Shown: positions 8,386 through 14,999 of the stretch, one piece after another
Layout of the letters: each line of letters opens with the position of its first letter
How positions within the stretch are numbered: position 1 is the stretch's first letter
NCBI GenBank assembly: GCA_942490945.1
Contig: CALNYZ010000046.1
Coordinates: 1 to 14,999 of the forward strand
Source of the DNA: CALNYZ01 sp942490945
Lineage (GTDB): Bacteria > Pseudomonadota > Gammaproteobacteria > UBA6429 > Thiohalophilaceae
DNA length: 14,999 bases
Direction: 5' to 3'
Made by a program: the position numbers and the translations under genes
The notes under the pieces: model-generated
What the model saw: only the letters and a program-made list of their open reading frames with translations
The model's database searches: none
What the model was told of the DNA's origin: nothing

Positions 8386-11168
8386 CCACCGCTAAAATAT
8401 TAAACGGGAACGTTACTGCCGCTAAAGTGGAAGGACTCGCGGATGCACAGTTCATCGTCGGTACTGACGGTACCGCGGCAAACAATGCCAAAGTAACAAT
8501 GTCCGGTGACGTAACAATGACAAACGCAGGGGTGACTGCAATACAAAACGGGGCAGTGGCTGCAACAAACCTCGAAGGACTGGCAGATGCACAGTTCATC
8601 GTCGGTACGGATGGAACAGCCGCGAACAATGCAAAAGTTACCATCTCAGGAGATGTCGCAATCGACAATACAGGCGATGCACAGATACAGGCTGATGCAG
8701 TATCTACTACTGAAATCGCCGGGGCTGCGGCTGACCAGGTATTAACTACTGACGGTAGCGGTGACCCGCAATGGGAAGCACGTACAAACTTCGCCAGCTC
8801 TACACTGACCGACGGACAGATATTTGTCGGGAACGGCTCAGATGTCGCAACTGGGGTAACAATGTCGGGAGATGTAACAATTACAAATGCAGGGGTGGCA
8901 GCAATCGGTGACGATAAAGTGACCACCGCTAAAATATTAAACGGGAACGTTACTGCCGCTAAAGTGGAAGGACTCGCGGATGCACAGTTCATCGTCGGTA
9001 CTGACGGTACCGCGGCAAACAATGCCAAAGTAACAATGTCCGGTGACGTAACAATGACAAACGCAGGGGTGACTGCAATACAAAACGGGGCAGTGGCTGC
9101 AACAAACCTCGAAGGACTGGCAGATGCACAGTTCATCGTCGGTACGGATGGAACAGCCGCGAACAATGCAAAAGTTACCATCTCAGGAGATGTCGCAATC
9201 GACAATACAGGCGATGCACAGATACAGGCTGATGCAGTATCTACTACTGAAATCGCCGGGGCTGCGGCTGACCAGGTATTAACTACTGACGGTAGCGGTG
9301 ACCCGCAATGGGAAGCACGTACAAACTTCGCCAGCTCTACACTGACCGACGGACAGATATTTGTCGGGAACGGCTCAGATGTCGCAACTGGGGTAACAAT
9401 GTCGGGAGATGTAACAATTACAAATGCAGGGGTGGCAGCAATCGGTGACGATAAAGTGACCACCGCTAAAATATTAAACGGGAACGTTACTGCCGCTAAA
9501 GTGGAAGGACTCGCGGATGCACAGTTCATCGTCGGTACTGACGGTACCGCGGCAAACAATGCCAAAGTAACAATGTCCGGTGACGTAACAATGACAAACG
9601 CAGGGGTGACTGCAATACAAAACGGGGCAGTGGCTGCAACAAACCTCGAAGGACTGGCAGATGCACAGTTCATCGTCGGTACGGATGGAACAGCCGCGAA
9701 CAATGCAAAAGTTACCATCTCAGGAGATGTCGCAATCGACAATACAGGCGATGCACAGATACAGGCTGATGCAGTATCTACTACTGAAATCGCCGGGGCT
9801 GCGGCTGACCAGGTATTAACTACTGACGGTAGCGGTGACCCGCAATGGGAAGCACGTACAAACTTCGCCAGCTCTACACTGACCGACGGACAGATATTTG
9901 TCGGGAACGGCTCAGATGTCGCAACTGGGGTAACAATGTCGGGAGATGTAACAATTACAAATGCAGGGGTGGCAGCAATCGGTGACGATAAAGTGACCAC
10001 CGCTAAAATATTAAACGGGAACGTTACTGCCGCTAAAGTGGAAGGACTCGCGGATGCACAGTTCATCGTCGGTACTGACGGTACCGCGGCAAACAATGCC
10101 AAAGTAACAATGTCCGGTGACGTAACAATGACAAACGCAGGGGTGACTGCAATACAAAACGGGGCAGTGGCTGCAACAAACCTCGAAGGACTGGCAGATG
10201 CACAGTTCATCGTCGGTACGGATGGAACAGCCGCGAACAATGCAAAAGTTACCATCTCAGGAGATGTCGCAATCGACAATACAGGCGATGCACAGATACA
10301 GGCTGATGCAGTATCTACTACTGAAATCGCCGGGGCTGCGGCTGACCAGGTATTAACTACTGACGGTAGCGGTGACCCGCAATGGGAAGCACGTACAAAC
10401 TTCGCAACTTCAACACTTAACAGTGCAAATATATTTGTCGGGAACGGCTCAGACGTGGCTACAGGCGTGGCAATGTCAGGCGATGTCGCAATCGACAATT
10501 CCGGCAGCACCACAATCCAGCAGGGCGCCGTAGAGGCTACTGCTGTTGAAGGGCTAGCTGACGGTGAGTTTATTATTGGGGTAGACGGAACGGCTGCCAA
10601 CAATAATAAGGCAACAATGTCCGGCGACGTGACTATGACAAACGCAGGGGTGACTGCAATACAAAACGGGGCAGTGGCTGCAACAAACCTCGAAGGACTG
10701 GCAGATGCACAGTTCATCGTCGGTACGGATGGAACCGCCGCGAACAATGCTAAAGTTACCATCTCTGGCGATGTCGCAATCGACAATACAGGCGACGCAC
10801 AGATACAGGCTGATGCAGTATCTACTACTGAAATCGCCGGGGCTGCGGCTGACCAGGTATTAACTACTGACGGTAGCGGTGACCCGCAATGGGAAGCACG
10901 TACAAACTTCGCAACTTCAACACTTAACAGTGCAAATATATTTGTCGGGAACGGCTCAGACGTGGCTACAGGCGTGGCAATGTCAGGCGATGTCGCAATC
11001 GACAATTCCGGCAGCACCACAATCCAGCAGGGCGCCGTAGAGGCTACTGCTATCGAAGGATTAAACAATGCTCAATTTGTAATTGGTACTGACGGAACTG
11101 CTGCAAATAATACAAAAGCAACAATGTCTGGTGACGTAGCAATGACAAATGCCGGCGTAACAACAATT
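6424..11168 (+). repeat. Nine-unit tandem array of 537-bp (A) and 507-bp (B) coding units
   Basis: Units start at CAAAACGGGG (CAG in what follows the last one): 6424 A, 6961 B, 7468 A, 8005 A with frameshift (539 bp), 8544 A, 9081 A, 9618 A, 10155 B, 10662 B-like, ending 11168. A encodes 179 residues and B 169. Both begin QNGAVAATNLEGLADAQ. B differs in its second half (TSTLNSANIF, QQGAVEATAVEGLADGEF) and lacks a DDKVTTAKIL segment. Copies are identical or nearly so, even at silent sites. The last unit is identical up to 11051, then switches abruptly to diverged, AT-richer sequence. Codons inside the array (GTC, ATC, GCC, GGC, GAC) are richer in G+C than in the flanks. This indicates very recent expansion or gene conversion. 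Confidence 0.95.
8310..8369 (+). other. Frameshift site inside a mosaic repeat unit
   Basis: Compared with the other type A units, unit 4 carries two 3-base insertions (near 8313 and 8332) and a 4-base loss (CAGCA replaced by G near 8366), net +2. The pieces read as an alternation of unit types: GCTACAGG is type B, TGGGGTAACAATGTCG is type A, TCAGGCGATGTC is type B, and the next piece is like type A or the third sub-repeat. Sequence on both sides is a perfect repeat. The shift leads to the TGA at 8383-8385 while the old frame stays open for 6.6 kb. This looks like a consensus or assembly fault between near-identical repeats; a real recombination scar is the alternative. Confidence 0.85.
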
Positions 11169-14100
11169 CAGGATGGAGCAGTTGCTGTTACAAATATTGA
11201 AGGTTTAACAGCAGGTCAAATAATTGTTGGTGTAGATGGTGATCCGGCAAACAATGCCAAATTAACCATGAGTGGTGATGCAACCATGACAAGTGGAGGT
11301 GTTGTAACTATTGCGAATAATGCTGTAAATGCAACAAAACTTAATGTAGCTGACAATGGCACATTAGGACAAGTACTTACCAGCGGTGGAGATGGAAGCT
11401 TCTCGTGGGTTAACCAATCAACAATTACACCAGATCAAGCTTTAGTAGACCTTACCAATGTTGGTACTGATACCGAAACAAGTGGTAATGTCCTTATTGC
11501 TGACGGAGACAGTTGGGAAAGTGTAGCAATGTCAGGAGATGTGACAATAAACAGTTCAGGTGTTTCAACTATAGAAGATGATGCTATAACAACCTCAAAA
11601 ATTGCGGACAGTCAGATAACTGGAGCCAAACTAGATGACATGGGTGCAAGTAACGATCAGTTCTTAAAATGGAACGGAACAACCTGGGTTCCATTTTCAA
11701 TCAGCGGTACATTAAATTATGCTGGTGACTGGAATGCCACAACCAACTCTCCATCGCTTGCTGATGGTTCTGGTACAAGTGGTGATTACTATGTTGTATC
11801 TGTATCAGGTACTCAGGACCTGGGGTCTGGCGACATTGCTTTTAATGCTGGCGACTGGGCAATCTACAATGGATCAACCTGGCAACAAATTAATAACTCA
11901 AGTGATGTAAATTCAGTCTTTGGAAGAACCGGAGTTATAACTGCCCAAGCCAATGATTACACATGGGCACAAATAGATAAAACAGTTTCAAGCATCAATG
12001 ATATTACTGATGTTTCTTCAGCAACAAAAACATCAGGAAACATCCTTATTGCAGATGGTTCAACATGGAACAGTTCTACCATGGGAGGTGATGCAACTAT
12101 TACCAATACTGGCAACCTAACAATTGCAAACAATGCCGTAAATGCAACAAAATTGAACGTTGCTGACAATGGAACGTCAGGACAAGTTCTTTCAAGTGAT
12201 GGAGACGGAAGCTTCTCATGGGTAAGCCAATCTGCACTTAATCCGGACATGGCATTGGGAGACTTAAATAATGTAGGAACTGATACAGAAACTTCAGGGA
12301 ATATTATGATTGCTGATGGCGACAGTTGGGAAAGCATTACAATGAGCGGTGATGTAACAATTACCTCTGCTGGTGTTGCAACATTAGGTACGGATAAAGT
12401 TACCAATGCAAAAATGGCAGATAATGCGATTGGTACAGATGAAATACAAGACAATGCGGTTACAACAGCAAAAATAGGTACTGACGGAGGTGCTGATGCC
12501 AATAAAATACTTACAACTGATGGAAGTGGAAATCCACAATGGGAAGTACGCACCAATTTTGCAAGCTCTACTTTAACAAGCGCTCGAATATTTGTTGGTA
12601 ATTCTTCAAATGTTGCCACAGGAGTAGATATGTCTGGTGATGCGTCAATCTCGAATACCGGAGCAATTACAATAAATACCAATGCTGTCGGTAGCAGTGA
12701 GATTATAAACAGTAGTATTACTGCAGATGACCTTGGAGCTGGTTCTGTTGGTACATCTGAAATTATTGATGGTTCAGTAGCAGTTGATGATATTGCCAAT
12801 GATGCAGTAAACGAATCAAAACTTGATGTATCTTCTTCAGGAACACCAGGACAAATACTTACTGCTGATGGTGACGGTACATTTAGCTGGGCAGATGGTT
12901 TGACGAATTCTCTTTCATCAACTAACTTTTTTGTTGGTAACAGCTCAAATATTGCAACTGCAAGGGCAATGAGCGGTGATGCAACTTTATCTGAAACTGG
13001 TGCATTAACCATTAGTCTAAATGCAGTTGGTAGCAATGAAGTTATAAATGGAAGTTTAACGGCTGACGACCTGGGTGCAAACTCAGTAGATACAGATGAG
13101 ATTGCGGCAGGTGCTGTAGGAGCTTCAGAAATTGCAAATGGTGTTATTATTGAAAGTAAATTAGATGTCGCATCTTCAGGTACGATCAACCAGGTTCTTA
13201 CTTCTGCTGGCGACGGTACATTCACTTGGTCTGATGGACTAAACAACTCACTTACTTCTGCGAATATATTTGTCGGAAATTCTTCTGACGTTGCTACTGG
13301 AGTTGCGATGAGTGGTGATGCGACCATTTCAAATACCGGTGCACTTACTATTAGTGCAAATGCTATCGGTTCAGCCGAAGTAGCTGCCAATACGTTAACT
13401 GCTGACGACCTGGCTGCTAACTCTGTTGATTCAGATGAAATTGCGGCAGGTGCTGTAGGAGCTTCAGAAATTGCAAATGGTGTTATTATTGAAAGTAAAT
13501 TAGATGTCGCATCTTCAGGTACGATCAACCAGGTTCTTACTTCTGCTGGCGACGGTACATTCACTTGGTCTGATGGACTAAACAACTCACTTACTTCTGC
13601 GAATATATTTGTCGGAAATTCTTCTGACGTTGCTACTGGAGTTGCGATGAGTGGTGATGCGACCATTTCAAATACCGGTGCACTTACTATTAGTGCAAAT
13701 GCTATCGGTTCAGCCGAAGTAGCTGCCAATACGTTAACTGCTGACGACCTGGCTGCTAACTCTGTTGATTCAGATGAAATTGCGGCAGGTGCTGTAGGAG
13801 CTTCAGAAATTGCAAATGGTGTTATTATTGAAAGTAAATTAGATGTCGCATCTTCAGGTACGATCAACCAGGTTCTTACTTCTGCTGGCGACGGTACATT
13901 CACTTGGTCTGATGGACTAAACAACTCACTTACTTCTGCGAATATATTTGTCGGAAATTCTTCTGACGTTGCTACTGGAGTTGCGATGAGTGGTGATGCG
14001 ACCATTTCAAATACCGGTGCACTTACTATTAGTGCAAATGCTATCGGTTCAGCCGAAGTAGCTGCCAATACGTTAACTGCTGACGACCTGGCTGCTAACT

Positions 14101-14999
14101 CTGTTGATTCAGATGAAATTGCGGCAGGTGCTGTAGGAGCTTCAGAAATTGCAAATGGTGTTATTATTGAAAGTAAATTAGATGTCGCATCTTCAGGTAC
14201 GATCAACCAGGTTCTTACTTCTGCTGGCGACGGTACATTCACTTGGTCTGATGGACTAAACAACTCACTTACTTCTGCGAATATATTTGTCGGAAATTCT
14301 TCTGACGTTGCTACTGGAGTTGCGATGAGTGGTGATGCGACCATTTCAAATACCGGTGCACTTACTATTAGTGCAAATGCTATCGGTTCAGCCGAAGTAG
14401 CTGCCAATACGTTAACTGCTGACGACCTGGCTGCTAACTCTGTTGATTCAGATGAAATTGCGGCAGGTGCTGTAGGAGCTTCAGAAATTGCAAATAGTGT
14501 TATTACTGAAAGTAAATTAGATGTTACTTCTTCCGGAACATTAAATCAAGTATTAATTTCTGATGGAGATGGAACCTTTAGTTGGGCAAACCAAGCTGAT
14601 CTTGCTCCAGATATGGATCTAACGCAAGGAAGCATTTATATTGGCAATGCATCAGGAGCCGCAGTAGAACTTGATGCCAGTGGAAGCGGAAAACTTCTAA
14701 TTGGTAACGGCACTGCTGCTGCCAGCGTTGCTGTTACAGGTGATGTAACAATATCGAGCGGTGGCGTTACTGCCATTGGTAATGACAAAATTACTGCATC
14801 CATGATAAATCCAGATGTTGCCGGAGATGGACTAGTTGCCAATGGAGCTTCAGGAGCACTTGATGTAAATGTTGATGATGCAAGCATAGAAATCAATTCA
14901 GATGCACTAAGGCTAAAAGACAACGGCGTTACTGAAGCAAAATTAAAAGCAGTAAATACTGCAGGCGATGAAGAAATATTGACCTATGAATCAACTGAT
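8367..14999 (+). CDS. Giant tail-fibre-like repeat adhesin, continuation after the frameshift (C-terminus outside window)
   Basis: From ATCGGTGAC at 8367 the repeat coding resumes in the frame of positions divisible by three. I read it codon by codon to 14999 without meeting a stop, about 2,211 residues. It has no start codon or ribosome-binding site of its own; the first in-frame ATG (8499) sits inside a repeat. It is therefore the rest of the gene begun at 1747. Order: remaining large-array units to 11168, diverged repeats, a second VFGRTG module (11622-11960), repeats of the type DTETSGNxxIADGDSWES at about 11470 and 12285, four perfect 339-bp units, then unique sequence. The C-terminus is missing. 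By family precedent it could end in a T9SS type A or B sorting domain, or in an S74-type self-cleaving chaperone as in tail fibres; the window cannot say which. If the frame is repaired, the product has at least about 4,417 residues. Confidence 0.82.
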   Translation, partial: MGDDKVTTAKILNGNVTAAKVEGLADAQFIVGTDGTAANNAKVTMSGDVTMTNAGVTAIQNGAVAATNLEGLADAQFIVGTDGTAANNAKVTISGDVAIDNTGDAQIQADAVSTTEIAGAAADQVLTTDGSGDPQWEARTNFASSTLTDGQIFVGNGSDVATGVTMSGDVTITNAGVAAIGDDKVTTAKILNGNVTAAKVEGLADAQFIVGTDGTAANNAKVTMSGDVTMTNAGVTAIQNGAVAATNLEGLADAQFIVGTDGTAANNAKVTISGDVAIDNTGDAQIQADAVSTTEIAGAAADQVLTTDGSGDPQWEARTNFASSTLTDGQIFVGNGSDVATGVTMSGDVTITNAGVAAIGDDKVTTAKILNGNVTAAKVEGLADAQFIVGTDGTAANNAKVTMSGDVTMTNAGVTAIQNGAVAATNLEGLADAQFIVGTDGTAANNAKVTISGDVAIDNTGDAQIQADAVSTTEIAGAAADQVLTTDGSGDPQWEARTNFASSTLTDGQIFVGNGSDVATGVTMSGDVTITNAGVAAIGDDKVTTAKILNGNVTAAKVEGLADAQFIVGTDGTAANNAKVTMSGDVTMTNAGVTAIQNGAVAATNLEGLADAQFIVGTDGTAANNAKVTISGDVAIDNTGDAQIQADAVSTTEIAGAAADQVLTTDGSGDPQWEARTNFATSTLNSANIFVGNGSDVATGVAMSGDVAIDNSGSTTIQQGAVEATAVEGLADGEFIIGVDGTAANNNKATMSGDVTMTNAGVTAIQNGAVAATNLEGLADAQFIVGTDGTAANNAKVTISGDVAIDNTGDAQIQADAVSTTEIAGAAADQVLTTDGSGDPQWEARTNFATSTLNSANIFVGNGSDVATGVAMSGDVAIDNSGSTTIQQGAVEATAIEGLNNAQFVIGTDGTAANNTKATMSGDVAMTNAGVTTIQDGAVAVTNIEGLTAGQIIVGVDGDPANNAKLTMSGDATMTSGGVVTIANNAVNATKLNVADNGTLGQVLTSGGDGSFSWVNQSTITPDQALVDLTNVGTDTETSGNVLIADGDSWESVAMSGDVTINSSGVSTIEDDAITTSKIADSQITGAKLDDMGASNDQFLKWNGTTWVPFSISGTLNYAGDWNATTNSPSLADGSGTSGDYYVVSVSGTQDLGSGDIAFNAGDWAIYNGSTWQQINNSSDVNSVFGRTGVITAQANDYTWAQIDKTVSSINDITDVSSATKTSGNILIADGSTWNSSTMGGDATITNTGNLTIANNAVNATKLNVADNGTSGQVLSSDGDGSFSWVSQSALNPDMALGDLNNVGTDTETSGNIMIADGDSWESITMSGDVTITSAGVATLGTDKVTNAKMADNAIGTDEIQDNAVTTAKIGTDGGADANKILTTDGSGNPQWEVRTNFASSTLTSARIFVGNSSNVATGVDMSGDASISNTGAITINTNAVGSSEIINSSITADDLGAGSVGTSEIIDGSVAVDDIANDAVNESKLDVSSSGTPGQILTADGDGTFSWADGLTNSLSSTNFFVGNSSNIATARAMSGDATLSETGALTISLNAVGSNEVINGSLTADDLGANSVDTDEIAAGAVGASEIANGVIIESKLDVASSGTINQVLTSAGDGTFTWSDGLNNSLTSANIFVGNSSDVATGVAMSGDATISNTGALTISANAIGSAEVAANTLTADDLAANSVDSDEIAAGAVGASEIANGVIIESKLDVASSGTINQVLTSAGDGTFTWSDGLNNSLTSANIFVGNSSDVATGVAMSGDATISNTGALTISANAIGSAEVAANTLTADDLAANSVDSDEIAAGAVGASEIANGVIIESKLDVASSGTINQVLTSAGDGTFTWSDGLNNSLTSANIFVGNSSDVATGVAMSGDATISNTGALTISANAIGSAEVAANTLTADDLAANSVDSDEIAAGAVGASEIANGVIIESKLDVASSGTINQVLTSAGDGTFTWSDGLNNSLTSANIFVGNSSDVATGVAMSGDATISNTGALTISANAIGSAEVAANTLTADDLAANSVDSDEIAAGAVGASEIANSVITESKLDVTSSGTLNQVLISDGDGTFSWANQADLAPDMDLTQGSIYIGNASGAAVELDASGSGKLLIGNGTAAASVAVTGDVTISSGGVTAIGNDKITASMINPDVAGDGLVANGASGALDVNVDDASIEINSDALRLKDNGVTEAKLKAVNTAGDEEILTYESTD
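11169..13100 (+). repeat. Diverged SGDxTI / GNxxIADG repeats
   Basis: Between the two near-identical arrays the protein is built from the same kind of pieces in diverged form: VGVDGDPANNAKLTMSGD, NNAVNATKLNVADNG (about 11320 and 12125), VGTDTETSGN with SWES and MSGDVTI (about 11455-11570 and 12270-12370), and NPQWEVRTNFASSTL (about 12530). These look like the older, unhomogenised repertoire from which the arrays were amplified. The second VFGRTG module lies within this stretch and is listed separately. Confidence 0.75.
11622..11960 (+). repeat. VFGRTG module, second copy (113 residues)
   Basis: Homologous to 5950-6288 and of equal length, beginning GAKLDDMGASNDQFLKW and ending VFGRTGVITAQANDY. 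Together the two modules frame the near-identical 537/507-bp array like bookends. Both are followed by a similar downstream piece (TSGNILIADG or TTGNILIADG, then a GGDATI/SGDATI element), so the duplicated block is larger than 113 residues. Confidence 0.85.
13101..14456 (+). repeat. Four perfect 339-bp tandem coding units
   Basis: Units start at ATTGCGGCAGG at 13101, 13440, 13779 and 14118, with a fifth partial copy at 14457 that diverges after about 45 bases. Each encodes 113 residues, including SGTINQVLTSAGDGTFTW, ANIFVGNSSDVATGVAMSGD and TADDLAANSVDSDE. Apart from the edges I see no base differences between the copies, including third positions. A diverged relative of the unit precedes them at about 12762-13100, so this array grew by recent duplication of one ancestral unit. 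The period keeps the reading frame. Confidence 0.95.

Noticed and set aside
8342..8545. Programmed frameshift at the break in the giant gene
   Set aside because: There is no slippery heptamer with a following structure, and the difference is a set of insertions and a deletion in one mosaic unit only. The other type A units read through the same position without any shift.
8342..11068. Minus-strand open frame of 908 residues
   Set aside because: Same cause: antisense of the A/B array, with repeated Ser/Ala/Pro/Val-rich sequence and no known domain. The plus strand codes for recognisable modules continuous with both flanks.
11957..14407. Minus-strand open frame of 816 residues
   Set aside because: It is antisense to the diverged repeats and the 339-bp array. 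The period is a multiple of three, so chance openness propagates. No ribosome-binding site or family signature is visible.
6424..14456. Possible CRISPR array or insertion sequence
   Set aside because: The repeats are long, directly adjacent and in frame within a coding sequence. There are no short repeats with unique spacers, and no transposase or terminal inverted repeats.
1747..14999. Prophage tail region
   Set aside because: The motifs are tail-fibre-like, but the protein has a Sec signal peptide, the neighbours are T9SS-related, and no phage structural, lysis or integrase gene is present in the window.

Overview
The window looks like a piece of a Bacteroidota chromosome, AT-rich outside the repeats. 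The evidence is a PorP/SprF-family protein of the type IX secretion system (T9SS), a protein made almost only of a gliding-motility-type (CHU_C, type B sorting) C-terminal domain, and a giant protein with the Bacteroidota N-terminal signature ILEIESSDRGVLLPR. I cannot place the organism below phylum with confidence.

Layout: 1-313 has no gene, only a weak terminator-like hairpin near the left edge and a weak promoter candidate. Three genes then run in the same direction with short gaps of 32 and 51 bases, probably as one operon: a 152-residue CHU_C-like protein (314-772), a PorP/SprF-like outer-membrane protein (805-1695), and a giant repeat protein starting at 1747 that runs off the right edge. 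Everything from 1747 to 14999 is this one gene. I see no RNA genes, CRISPR arrays or transposable elements.

The giant protein is modular, and its modules resemble phage tail-fibre sequences (DAATKxYVD, TAVPAGAVFTD, YYDGTAW, VFGRTGVITAQ, SDWN...ILNKP, VATGVxMSGDV). In order they are: signal peptide; start domain; DAATKxYVD repeats with calcium-type loops; a run of 82-84-residue repeats; a 113-residue VFGRTG module; a nearly identical 537/507-bp tandem array of nine units (6424-11168); a second 113-residue VFGRTG module; diverged repeats; four perfect 339-bp units (13101-14456); more diverged sequence. The C-terminus lies outside the window.

The frame is broken once, near 8310-8369, in unit 4 of the large array. 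That unit is a patchwork of the two unit types with net +2 bases. The protein therefore stops at 8385, yet the same repeat coding continues without a stop in the next frame to 14999. The break is either an assembly or consensus error in near-identical repeats or a very recent real lesion. Repaired, the protein has at least about 4,417 residues.

Working model (inference): a T9SS surface-adhesin locus in which the PorP/SprF-like protein helps export or anchor the giant fibre and the small CHU_C-like protein is an accessory surface component. The unusual points are the tail-fibre-like composition of the adhesin, the very recent expansion of two arrays inside it, and the stand-alone sorting-type domain at the head of the operon.
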